Positions 24,269-31,226 of a DNA stretch of 31,384 bases are shown here, one piece after another. Source of the stretch: Oleiagrimonas sp036379395 (GTDB lineage Bacteria; Pseudomonadota; Gammaproteobacteria; Xanthomonadales; Rhodanobacteraceae); the NCBI GenBank assembly GCA_036379395.1, contig DASVGR010000025.1, positions 1 through 31,384 on the forward strand. Direction: 5' to 3'. A program made the position numbers and the translations under genes. Position 1 is the stretch's first letter, and each line of letters begins with the position of its first letter. Under the pieces are notes generated by a model, which saw nothing but the letters and a program-made list of their open reading frames with translations, made no database searches and was not told the origin of the DNA.

Positions 24269-25726
24269 TTACGCCGCAGGGATGACGCCCTTGATGGTGC
24301 AGAAAGCGCTTGGGTAGGCGAGTGCCAAATCCACGCGCGCATGACAGGCAAAGCCGACTTGGCCATTGGCTGCATACAGCTCATTGAGCTTGAGCACGCT
24401 CAGTTGCTCGCGCATGTAGAACGTCGCGAAGGACCAGTTGCCCAGATACATTGAGCCGGCATCGGTAGCCGTGCCTTGCGTGTCATCGGTCGGCACCTGT
24501 GAGGTAGCGATGAACTTCAACGCATCCAGTGCAGGCGGCCGCCGCAACGGCTGACCGGTCGTGTCGACAAACAGATCCATGGTCTCGGCCTCGCGATTGG
24601 ATGTGATGATGGCCGTAGGCGCCGGCGCGTTGTCATCGGCAATCGTTCGAGCCGCCTTGATGATCGGTGCATAGTTGGTCAATTCGGCGCCGTCAGCACC
24701 CATGGAGTAAGTGTTGATACCGGTGGTATTCAATACGCCGCGAATTTCGGGAGCCGTGCCGGTGCCGATCAGGCCAGCCCTGTCGATTTCCTTGGCGAAC
24801 GCCTGCGCAATGGCCACACGCAACGATTGCTCCATGCCCGGCGCATCCATCAGCAGTTCCCGGCTAACCTTGAAGATGAACGCCAGTGACCGGGGGACGA
24901 TGGTCACGCTCCGGAACGTGGGGTCAGATTCCGAAAGCGCGCCGTTCTCATCGCGCCATGCGGCGGTTGGCACGCTATCCAGTGCGGCAACCTTGAAGCT
25001 GTCCCCGGGCTGGTCCAGTACGGCGACGTTCGCGCCGGCCTGTAACATGGACGACGCCGGCACCAGCGCTTTCAGGATGCCAGGCAACAACCAGGACGGA
25101 ACGACATGACCGCCTTCCGAGTCGGTGCCCTCGCTCAAGCTCGCCTTGATAGATTCGGTCGTGCGACCACCAGCGATGCCGCGGAAGAATGCCGTGAGGT
25201 TGCCATCCTTGCCATCGTCAGCAGCGAAAGCGCGTTGTTCAGTGCGAAGCTTGGCGGCAATCTTGGCTTCGTCGCGCAGGTCTGCATTCGACAGCAACAC
25301 GCCGATACGCTGGCCCGCATGGTCATGCAAGATGGTATCCGACTCACTGTATCCACACCGGCCAGCAAAGTGCCGTGCTGCCGTCGCGTCCATGTCTTCT
25401 TGATGGTTGATGATGTCGATACGCGCGGAGAGGCATTCAAGTGCATCTTGAACGTTGTCGGTCAAGCGGTTGTCTATGTCTTCGCGAACGTGTGTCGTAA
25501 GCGCATTCATCGCGCGGCGATACTCCGCACGGGCCGTACGGTCATCCTCGATGGTATCCAGGTCGGCAAGCTTGATGCCCAGCTTCCCCAGTTCACTGGT
25601 GGCCGCCATGTTGCCCTGCTTATCGTTGGCGATGTCCCGCATCATCGAAAGATTGAAACCACCCGTGGAACCAGTCTGCTTGTACTGCGCACGAATCTTG
25701 TCAGCGTAATTCTTCGTGGTGCTCAT
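24269..25726 (-). CDS. HK97-type phage major capsid protein
   Basis: 485 residues. The first 190 or so are helical and charged, a delta (scaffold-like) region. From residue 197 the shell domain follows: SEGTDSEGGHVVP (family SxxxGGxLVP motif), PTAAWRDENGALSESDPTF, SRELLMDAPGMEQSL, then GTGTAPEIRGVLNTTGI (GxGxxxPxG motif), ITSNREAETM and FYMREQLSVL. This is the normal size for an HK97-fold capsid subunit that still carries its delta domain. No prohead protease, portal or terminase gene is in the element. The start has GAGG about 9 bp upstream. It is isolated from the replication genes by a strong terminator. Confidence 0.92.
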   Translation of the reverse strand: MSTTKNYADKIRAQYKQTGSTGGFNLSMMRDIANDKQGNMAATSELGKLGIKLADLDTIEDDRTARAEYRRAMNALTTHVREDIDNRLTDNVQDALECLSARIDIINHQEDMDATAARHFAGRCGYSESDTILHDHAGQRIGVLLSNADLRDEAKIAAKLRTEQRAFAADDGKDGNLTAFFRGIAGGRTTESIKASLSEGTDSEGGHVVPSWLLPGILKALVPASSMLQAGANVAVLDQPGDSFKVAALDSVPTAAWRDENGALSESDPTFRSVTIVPRSLAFIFKVSRELLMDAPGMEQSLRVAIAQAFAKEIDRAGLIGTGTAPEIRGVLNTTGINTYSMGADGAELTNYAPIIKAARTIADDNAPAPTAIITSNREAETMDLFVDTTGQPLRRPPALDALKFIATSQVPTDDTQGTATDAGSMYLGNWSFATFYMREQLSVLKLNELYAANGQVGFACHARVDLALAYPSAFCTIKGVIPAA

Positions 25727-25735
25727 GTTGTGTTA

Positions 25736-25749
25736 CCTCAAGTTTGAGG
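25736..25749. promoter_or_regulatory. Palindrome over the capsid gene leader
   Basis: CCTCAA-GT-TTGAGG, a 6-bp inverted repeat whose right part on the mRNA (TTGAGG) contains the capsid gene ribosome site. It could be a small operator or a hairpin limiting capsid translation. Confidence 0.4.
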
Positions 25750-25760
25750 CCCGCGCGCAC

Positions 25761-25810
25761 AAAAAAAGCGCGCACAAGGCCGGTTGATTGAAAACCGTCT
25801 TGTCGCGCGC
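25761..25810 (-). terminator. Intrinsic terminator upstream of the capsid gene
   Basis: On the minus strand, outer arms GCGCGCGACAAG and CTTGTGCGCGC (one bulge) and inner arms CGGTT/AACCG form a long hairpin directly followed by TTTTTTT (25761-25767). It is a textbook Rho-independent terminator for transcripts coming from the primase-helicase operon. Only about 35 bp remain before the capsid start. Confidence 0.82.
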
Positions 25811-25915
25811 TTCATCGTGGATGTGCCGCAAACTTGGTCGCGTCACCGTTGGCCCGTAGGGGCAACGGCTGACGACGCGTCCAGCATATCCAAAGCGCGC
25901 GGCAGCGGCAATAGG

Positions 25916-26008
25916 TCAATGGATGCCCTGCCCAGCCATCAGCCATATCTTCGTTTCCACGGCACGGCACGCGTCCAGGTGGTCACGGATCGCTTCGTTC
26001 TCGTTCAT
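25916..26008 (-). CDS. Possible 30-residue ORF downstream of the primase-helicase
   Basis: ATG 26008 with GGAG 8 bp upstream gives MNENEAIRDHLDACRAVETK and ends MAGQGIH. It is a predicted helical, charged micro-protein. The longer frame reading through from 26176 crosses the iteron array and is unlikely to be protein. It lies between the candidate origin and the terminator. Confidence 0.4.
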   Translation of the reverse strand: MNENEAIRDHLDACRAVETKIWLMAGQGIH

Positions 26009-26032
26009 GGCTTCAACTCCAAAATTAGGTTT

Positions 26033-26160
26033 GCCGATTCGCCGATTGCCGCCGATACTCGCCGATTCAACATCAGCGGTTATCAGCGGATCAGGCCGCA
26101 CCAGCGGCCGCCGATTCGCTAGGGGGTATGGGGGAACAACTGCGCGGCGAATCAGCGGCG
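26033..26160. repeat. Iteron-like array, candidate replication origin
   Basis: GCCGATT-type 8-mers repeat at 26033, 26041, 26051, 26061 and 26110, spaced 8-10 bp in the first four. Opposed ATCAGCGG elements lie at 26072, 26082 and 26151, the last within GGCGAATCAGCGGC. The array straddles the 3' end of the primase-helicase gene. Satellites and P4-like elements keep the origin next to the primase/Rep gene, which supports this call. Binding is inferred. Confidence 0.55.
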
Positions 26161-28046
26161 ATTTCGGCGGCGACAACCAGGCGCTTTCGCGGCTTGCTTT
26201 GAGCGTTCATGTACTCCTCGACCTTGACCATGCCTGTTGCAAGCAAGCGATCAAGGGCACGGTAGAAACGTTGCTTGTCTCCCCGAAGCACGTCGGGCAA
26301 ACCGAAGTTCGCAAGCATGGCGTGTGCGTTGTATGCACTACTGCGGTTTGGAAAGATGTCGCTGCCCAGCTCGCACGCTTTCTCCAGCGTGTCGGTCAGC
26401 GCTTTGTCATCTTGCGCATCCAGCAGCGATGAAACCGGGGCCATCGCATTGCCGGGCACCAACACGCCATCCTCAGTAAATCGCAACGCGATGGGCTCAG
26501 CCTTCGGCCCGTGGTTGGTCTTTTCGTGTACCAGCTCAATGCCGGTGCCTTTCTTGACCATGGCCAGCCGACTGCGCACGCTGTTGTTCCATGCCGTGCT
26601 GCCGCTGTAGTTCGCGCCCTTGCCGCCATACTTGGCCGCGTCCTTGTTGACGTGTGCCAGCAGCAACACGCCGGCGTTCTCCTTGCGTGCAATCTGCGTC
26701 AGCTTGCGAATGAAGGCGCGCACCATGCGCCGGCTGTTCTCGTCGGCGTCGAACGCATCGCTGGCGTTGTCAACCACGATCAAGCCGGCACAGGCTGAAA
26801 GTTCTTCCAGTCGTGTCGTGTTGGGAGTGAACGTCAGGCGTTTCACGCCATACTCTGGAAGCTCACACGCCAGCGAGCCGTCGCCCTCGGTGCCGTCCAC
26901 CAGGCACAAGCGTGACTCAACCGCTTGCGCGTCCAGCCCGTAGGCGTCCACCACGTGTTGCAAACGGTACTCGACAATGCTTGCCTCGTCCTCGAGGGAC
27001 ACGAACACCGCGCGCCCGCCGGCAGTGGGCAAGCTGGCCCACGGTTGTCCTGCCGCGAACGTGGCCGCGATGGCAAGCGCCAGGCTGGACTTGCCCGTGC
27101 CACCGTCAGCGCCAAGCAACGTCACCACTCGGCGCGGGATAATGCGTTCGACGGCGTATTGCACGGGGGGCAGCGTTCGCCCCATGAAACCTTGCAGGTT
27201 GACCACCTCAAGGGTTGGCTTGCCCGCCTCGGCCAATTTGATTACGGCACCGTCCACGGCGCGCGGAATGTCGTTGTACCGCGCGCGCCATCGCCCCATG
27301 TCGCCCTTGTCGGGCATGGCCTGCATGCACCCGCGCAGGAACTCGATGACCTTGCCCGGCCTCATGCCATCGTCAATCAGGCGGAACGCAATGGACGTGC
27401 TGGCGTCGTGCAGGTTGTCGGCGGCCATGAACTCCTGCACCAGCGCTTGCGTGCTGTGCGCGACTGTCGGCGTCGTGGTGTCGCTGGTCGTGGTCTGGGG
27501 CGTCATGGCTGCGATGTAGCGCGCCACGGCCTCCGGACGGGCCATGATTGGCGAGTCATGCCACACGTTGCCGGTCACGGTCAGCCATCGGCCGCCGTTG
27601 TAAATTTCGCGATGACCGGATTTCTTTGGGCAACCGTCGGGCAAGGTTCCCAGCGTGAACATGCGGTAGCCGGTGCCCGATGGTGATACCTCGGTGTAGG
27701 TATTGAAGTCGGTGATGTGCTGTTGCGCCCAGTCCGCTACCTCGCCGGTCGTGGGGTCAATCGCGTGATCCATGTCCACGCCCACGATGTCCAACTCAGG
27801 GGCCAGCACGAACCCGATGCCAGACAGTGCCGCGTTGGCGTCGTATGCCGCCACGGCTGCATCAAAGCTCATCCATCGCGCAGGGTTTTTCTGCCACTCG
27901 GGCAAAGGGCCACCGTTTGGCGCCTTGGGCACCTTGGTCGGTTTTCCGCCCGCGCGTTTTTGCTGGTACTGCCAGACAATCCACCGATCCGCGCCGGTCA
28001 GTTCTTCGGGCAGATCGCCGGTTGGGGTGAACGTGCGCGCACTCAT
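26091..28046 (-). CDS. Primase-helicase (PrimPol-like domain plus RepA-type AAA helicase)
   Basis: 651 residues. The N-terminal half (about 10-180) is a primase-polymerase-like domain with GIGFVLAPELDIVGVDMDHA (catalytic DxD at D91/D93), SPSGTGYRMF and EIYNGGRWLTVTGN. The C-terminal half is a RecA-fold helicase with Walker A GADGGTGKSS (312-321), FVSLEDEASIVEYRL, Walker B LIVVDNASDAFD (422-433) and VLLLAHVNKDAAKYGG. Fusion of the two activities is typical of satellite Pri-Rep proteins such as P4 alpha and related phage replicases. It initiates and unwinds at the element origin, probably the adjacent iterons. The start overlaps the upstream 81-residue ORF in ATGA. The last 24 residues (Pro/Ser/Ala-rich) are encoded within the repeat array. 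Confidence 0.88.
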   Translation of the reverse strand: MSARTFTPTGDLPEELTGADRWIVWQYQQKRAGGKPTKVPKAPNGGPLPEWQKNPARWMSFDAAVAAYDANAALSGIGFVLAPELDIVGVDMDHAIDPTTGEVADWAQQHITDFNTYTEVSPSGTGYRMFTLGTLPDGCPKKSGHREIYNGGRWLTVTGNVWHDSPIMARPEAVARYIAAMTPQTTTSDTTTPTVAHSTQALVQEFMAADNLHDASTSIAFRLIDDGMRPGKVIEFLRGCMQAMPDKGDMGRWRARYNDIPRAVDGAVIKLAEAGKPTLEVVNLQGFMGRTLPPVQYAVERIIPRRVVTLLGADGGTGKSSLALAIAATFAAGQPWASLPTAGGRAVFVSLEDEASIVEYRLQHVVDAYGLDAQAVESRLCLVDGTEGDGSLACELPEYGVKRLTFTPNTTRLEELSACAGLIVVDNASDAFDADENSRRMVRAFIRKLTQIARKENAGVLLLAHVNKDAAKYGGKGANYSGSTAWNNSVRSRLAMVKKGTGIELVHEKTNHGPKAEPIALRFTEDGVLVPGNAMAPVSSLLDAQDDKALTDTLEKACELGSDIFPNRSSAYNAHAMLANFGLPDVLRGDKQRFYRALDRLLATGMVKVEEYMNAQSKPRKRLVVAAEIAADSPRSCSPIPPSESAAAGAA

Positions 28047-28288
28047 CGCCGCACCGCCTTGCGCTTCTTGCGCTCGAGCTTGGCCAGATAGCGGCGAAAG
28101 CGCCGCGTTGACATTGGATCACGGCCGTGGGGCAGTAATTTCAATAATCTGCACTGGTCGGTTTCGTCGGCCGCGGTCACACCGGGTATTGGCCGCGTGG
28201 TAACCTTGCGTTGCAGTCCGCCGCCAATGGTCTGCGCCTTCTCGAAGCCCGGCCCAGCAGCCGGGCTTTGTTCGTCCAGAGGATTCAT
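28043..28288 (-). CDS. Small basic protein, unknown
   Basis: 81 residues, starting MNPLDEQSPAAGPGFEKAQ and ending in a strongly basic helix (RRFRRYLAKLERKKRKAVRR) that could bind nucleic acid. It is coupled by ATGA overlaps to both the gene before and the primase-helicase after it, which argues that it is real. No family is recognised. Confidence 0.6.
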   Translation of the reverse strand: MNPLDEQSPAAGPGFEKAQTIGGGLQRKVTTRPIPGVTAADETDQCRLLKLLPHGRDPMSTRRFRRYLAKLERKKRKAVRR

Positions 28289-28509
28289 TGCGCGTCATCC
28301 TTTGCCGGCTCGGCAAGCAACTGGCGCAATCCTTCCGCCATGCGGCGAACCTCCGCCCGGTCAATGAGACACTCTTGGCCCGCAACTGCCGCTTCACGAA
28401 ATGGCAGGGTCAAGACGTGCAGGTTCCAGCACGCGGTCTGAATGTCAGAGTCGATTTGCCGGCGTGTGCGCTGGCAGTGCCCGCGTGCGGCCATCTCTGC
28501 CGGATTCAT
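28285..28509 (-). CDS. Small protein, unknown
   Basis: 74 residues with a helical, charged C-terminal half (DRAEVRRMAEGLRQLLAEPA). The start overlaps the stop of the AlpA-like gene (ATGA) and its stop overlaps the next start, so it belongs to a four-gene translationally coupled chain. No family is recognised. Confidence 0.6.
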   Translation of the reverse strand: MNPAEMAARGHCQRTRRQIDSDIQTACWNLHVLTLPFREAAVAGQECLIDRAEVRRMAEGLRQLLAEPAKDDAQ

Positions 28510-28706
28510 GCGGCGTCTCGCATTGGCTCGACGCGGTTTTTCTCAAGCCATTCCTCAATGTCAGCCACGCGATACAGCACGCGACCGCACACGCGCAAGA
28601 ATGGGGGGCCGACACGACGGCGACGCCAGCGTTCAAGCGTGATTGGCGCACGATGCAGTAGCGCGGCCGCTTCATTGCTGGTGATGTTTTCTTGTGGTGA
28701 AGCCAT
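28506..28706 (-). CDS. AlpA/excisionase-like helix-turn-helix protein
   Basis: 66 residues with a winged HTH of the MerR/AlpA class: NITSNEAAALLHRAPITLER (turn and recognition helix), then WRRRRVGPPF and VLYRVADIEEWLEKNRV, which is the classic AlpA/Xis layout. In satellites AlpA activates excision and the early genes. I chose ATG 28706 (MASPQENITS) because homologues start near the HTH; a start at 28799 adds an unrelated tail. It heads the coupled chain to the primase-helicase. Confidence 0.82.
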   Translation of the reverse strand: MASPQENITSNEAAALLHRAPITLERWRRRRVGPPFLRVCGRVLYRVADIEEWLEKNRVEPMRDAA

Positions 28707-28776
28707 GACGTTTGCCTGTTTGTAACGGTAAACGCATGTTTTCGTGCCTGCCGGATTGTCTACTAGATGCCATTTA

Positions 28777-29154
28777 TCAATCCGGTTCGCGCGCCTCACG
28801 CGTCGCGCGCAGATATTCCAGGTGGATTGCCTTCACACGCGAAAAGCTCAAACGAAACGCGCACGCCGCGCGATGGCGTGAATCCGCAAGCGGCACACCT
28901 GCCGCGCGTAGCTCTTCAACAGCCGTATAGACGTCCATACCATGAGGCGAAAGAGGCGGATGCGCTGGCGCGATCCCCGCCGCACGCGCGCGTTCGACAC
29001 TGGCCGCCAAGTGGTCAAAAATGCGCGCAGCCTCCTCACACTCGGCCGCTGTTGGCTCATGGCGCAGCCTGTGCGCCAGTTCTGTCAGCGCTTCGCGTAC
29101 GTCACCAGCGCCGGCGCGTGCGGCTAGCATCTTCAACAGCGGAAGCCTTGCCAT
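28777..29154 (-). CDS. Hypothetical protein of the element
   Basis: 125 residues, mostly helical. The N-terminal part is LLKMLAARAGAGDVREALTE, then EPTAAECEEAARIFDHLAAS, with a C-terminal LSFSRVKAIHLEYLRATREA that could be a DNA-binding helix. ATG 29154 has GGAG 6 bp upstream; the longer frame to 29313 lacks support. No known family is recognised. Confidence 0.62.
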   Translation of the reverse strand: MARLPLLKMLAARAGAGDVREALTELAHRLRHEPTAAECEEAARIFDHLAASVERARAAGIAPAHPPLSPHGMDVYTAVEELRAAGVPLADSRHRAACAFRLSFSRVKAIHLEYLRATREAREPD

Positions 29155-29243
29155 GATGCACTCCGATAGCCCCAAAAGAACGCCACGGCAACACAGCGGG
29201 GCTTCTGTGCGTTCGGCCAGCGGGCCTAGCCGTGGCGCCCACG

Positions 29244-29600
29244 TCACACGTCGCGACCGTTCACGTCGTGTTGTTCGATCCACTCCAGGCGTCCGTTTGC
29301 ATCGTCCGCACAAACCCCCAAAGCCAAAGCCAGCCCCTCGCGCGTCATGGCGGTAAACGGCTGGGGTTCGTCGTGAGGCGTATTGCTGTCACGTACCGCA
29401 TCGGCAATGTCTTCATCGGCACGCAACAGGCGGGCTATCGTGCAAATTGCCGATACGTCGCGGCGCAGGTACTCGACGTGGTGACGGTATACGTGCGGCA
29501 GGTGGTCAAAACAGCCATCCGGCCACAGTTGCTTGCAGTGCGAATTGCGCGGCATGTCGGTCGTTGGTTGGATCGGTTGGGTTACGCTTGTCTTTGCCAT
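29244..29600 (-). CDS. Hypothetical protein next to the integrase
   Basis: 118 residues, starting MAKTSVTQPIQPTTDMPRN. It has a Cys/His-containing middle part (CKQLWPDGCFDHLPHVYRHH) and an acidic helical C-terminus (GLALALGVCADDANGRLEWI). A very strong AAGGAGG site 6 bp upstream fixes the start at 29600. It is separated from the integrase by a hairpin. No family is recognised. Confidence 0.68.
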   Translation of the reverse strand: MAKTSVTQPIQPTTDMPRNSHCKQLWPDGCFDHLPHVYRHHVEYLRRDVSAICTIARLLRADEDIADAVRDSNTPHDEPQPFTAMTREGLALALGVCADDANGRLEWIEQHDVNGRDV

Positions 29601-29632
29601 GATTGACCTCCTTTGCAGGTCGGTTTGTGGAA

Positions 29633-29666
29633 GGTCAGCCGGTACGTGGCTTCGTGCCGGCTGACC
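29633..29666. terminator. Hairpin after the integrase gene
   Basis: GGTCAGCCGG/CCGGCTGACC, a perfect 10-bp stem around a 14-base loop that can pair further (ACG/CGT). On the minus strand it is followed by TTCCAC, not a proper U tract, so it is an attenuator or weak terminator between the integrase and the next gene. Confidence 0.5.
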
Positions 29667-29676
29667 GCTTTGAAAA

Positions 29677-30999
29677 CTACCGCCGCGCACGACGCAACGG
29701 CACCACTTTGGTGCCGGGCGCCAGCAGGCCGCGCAGCCGGGCCAAGGCCGCGCGCTTCTCGGCCAAATATCCATGCTTGTCGTAGTAGCGAGCCTGTACG
29801 CCGCCCAAGCCGTGGCTTTGCAGCTGCGCGCGCGTTTCCATCGGTACACCGGCGGCCGCAAGGCGAGTCTCCACCGTGATGCGCATCTCGCCAGGCGTGA
29901 ACGTCGTTTCAACCTCGCCGGCCTCGACCATTTGCGCCGCAACGCATCGCATGAGGCTTCGCAGCGTGTGGTAGACGGCCGCATGCGCGCCACCGTCCAC
30001 GCTGAACAGGAACGGGCCGGCGTCACCGTGCAAGCCATCCAGTGCCGCCAGTGCATCAGGAATCAGCGGCACCACATGCACACGCGCAACCTTGCGCCGG
30101 CCTTTGGGGTCGTGCAGCGTGATTGTGTGTTCGTCGGCGTCAAAATCTGCGGTCGTGAGCCGTGCCAGTTGCTTGACGCGTTGGGCTCCCGTCAGCAGGT
30201 GGAACCGCAACAACGCGCCGTGTGGATCGGTCATTGCCTCGATGCGCCGCCAGTAGGCCGACAGCTCCGCCAGGGACAAGGCCCGCTTGTCGTTCGGTGC
30301 GCTCAATTCCTTGGGCCGGTGAATCGTGGCCATGTCGCGCGCGATGTTGACGATATGCGAATACGGCCGGTACAGGTCGGCCGTCATGGCATCACCACGC
30401 GAAGCCACCGCCGCCGTGTACGCGGCCCGGATATAGGCGCGGATCTTCTCTGCCTGTCGCCATTGGCCGGCCTTGGTCAGCCGGTTGGTGATCCGCACCA
30501 GGTCATCCAGCGTCACCGCCGCGGCCGGCAGTGCCCACAGCTTCGCGAACGGCACTTCAACGCAGTGATGCAAGCCTGTCTCGACTGCGCGCGCGCTGTT
30601 TTTGCCTGCCCGGCGCAACTGCGCCACATAGGCGCCCATCAGTCCACCAAAGGTTGCAGCGTCGCGCTTGCGCTTGGCGTCTGCCGCCTCACGCGTGGCT
30701 TTGGCTTCGGCATGCGGGTCGTGGCCGCCGTCGATCTGTCGACGCAACTTTTCGGCCGCTTCGCGCGCGCTGGTCACCGAATGCGGACCGAAGTCACCAA
30801 TGCGATGGCGCACCTCGCGACCGCTTGCATTCGTGTACGCCAGCAGGAACGTGCGCTTGCCGGTGGCCGTCGTGCGCAGTGCAAAACCACGTACAAACGA
30901 CTGACGCGGGCCGCCCTGAACATCAAAGTCCAGACGGTAGCCGCGGGCCGGTATTTCACTTGAACGCACGCTCGCATCAGTGAACCGAAAACGCGCCAT
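29677..30999 (-). CDS. int: Tyrosine recombinase (phage/satellite integrase)
   Basis: 440 residues. The N-terminal DUF4102-like domain (about 20-100) has GKRTFLLAYTNASG and VRHRIGDFGPHSVTSAREAA, typical of arm-binding regions in tRNA-targeting integrases. A core-binding domain (about 115-235) follows, then the catalytic domain with LLTGAQRVKQLARL (first Arg, R274), DPKGRRK (candidate Lys), TPGEMRITVETRL (second Arg, R373), LQSHGLGGVQARYYDKHGYL (H396 and nucleophile Y406). The box II histidine is replaced by glycine (G370). It lies 170 bp from attR, as expected for an enzyme that integrates into tRNA-Phe. A matching 22-bp arm site is 21 bp upstream of its ATG, so binding there could also repress int. 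Confidence 0.94.
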   Translation of the reverse strand: MARFRFTDASVRSSEIPARGYRLDFDVQGGPRQSFVRGFALRTTATGKRTFLLAYTNASGREVRHRIGDFGPHSVTSAREAAEKLRRQIDGGHDPHAEAKATREAADAKRKRDAATFGGLMGAYVAQLRRAGKNSARAVETGLHHCVEVPFAKLWALPAAAVTLDDLVRITNRLTKAGQWRQAEKIRAYIRAAYTAAVASRGDAMTADLYRPYSHIVNIARDMATIHRPKELSAPNDKRALSLAELSAYWRRIEAMTDPHGALLRFHLLTGAQRVKQLARLTTADFDADEHTITLHDPKGRRKVARVHVVPLIPDALAALDGLHGDAGPFLFSVDGGAHAAVYHTLRSLMRCVAAQMVEAGEVETTFTPGEMRITVETRLAAAGVPMETRAQLQSHGLGGVQARYYDKHGYLAEKRAALARLRGLLAPGTKVVPLRRARR

Positions 31000-31020
31000 G
31001 GCCTAGTCCCCGTGTCAAAA

Positions 31021-31042
31021 ATGTAAGGTAGATGTAAGGTTG
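31021..31042 (+). repeat. Right integrase arm-type site
   Basis: Identical over 22 bp to 22151-22172 (two ATGTAAGGT units, 11-bp period). It overlaps the likely int promoter region. Confidence 0.75.
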
Positions 31043-31135
31043 TAAGCGGTATTTGTATGATGGGACGTGATGGATTTAATCCCTGTGCGTGATGATGATA
31101 GCTACTTGCACCAACGGTTTCAAGATACTTACATG

Positions 31136-31162
31136 CGGCATGTGATGGCATGTGCCATGCCG
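31136..31162. repeat. Nested inverted repeats beside attR
   Basis: The outer pair is CGGCATG (31136) with CATGCCG (31156). Inside it lie ATGGCA-TG-TGCCAT and repeated GGCATGTG units. The site is 7 bp from the attR core, a place where excisionase or host bending factors often act. Confidence 0.45.
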
Positions 31163-31169
31163 TATTTTG

Positions 31170-31218
31170 GGGACTGAAAATCCCTGTGTCCTTGGTTCGA
31201 TTCCGAGTCTGGCCACCA
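31170..31218 (+). repeat. attR core
   Basis: 49 bp identical to the 3' part of tRNA-Phe at 22057-22105. The tRNA 5' half is absent here, so this copy is not a gene. Confidence 0.95.
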
Positions 31219-31226
31219 TTTTCAAG

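Larger units (their letters stand above)
22106..31218 (-). mobile_element. 9.1-kb tRNA-Phe-integrated element, phage-satellite (PICI-like) or reduced prophage
   Basis: Bounded by the 49-bp tRNA 3' direct repeat, with a matching 22-bp pair of integrase arm sites near each end. Genes, all on the minus strand: tyrosine integrase, two small ORFs, AlpA-like regulator, two small ORFs, primase-helicase, iteron-like array, a terminator, HK97-type capsid gene, tail-tip/metallopeptidase chimera and a small membrane protein. The int-alpA-primase/helicase-origin order is that of Gram-negative phage-inducible chromosomal islands. There is no terminase, portal, tail set or lysis cassette, so it cannot be a self-sufficient phage. 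A decayed prophage is the alternative, but the regulatory and replication half looks intact. Confidence 0.9.

Noticed and set aside
23886..24317. A 143-codon plus-strand frame between capsid and J chimera
   Set aside because: Opposite strand to all element genes, no ribosome site I can defend, and it runs antisense into the capsid gene 3' end.
25916..26176. An 86-codon minus-strand frame across the iteron array
   Set aside because: Most of it translates the repeats. Only the last 30 codons have a plausible start with a ribosome site.
29773..30963. A 396-codon plus-strand open frame
   Set aside because: Antisense to the integrase, with no ribosome site or domain.
22106..31218. CRISPR array, restriction-modification genes or toxin-antitoxin pair in the element
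   Set aside because: I looked for spaced palindromic repeats, methyltransferase and nuclease motifs and small toxin/antitoxin pairs and saw none. The only repeats are att cores, arm sites and the iteron-like array.
31170..31218. A second tRNA-Phe gene
   Set aside because: Only the 3' 49 nt are present. The acceptor 5' strand and D arm are missing, so it is an attachment-site copy.
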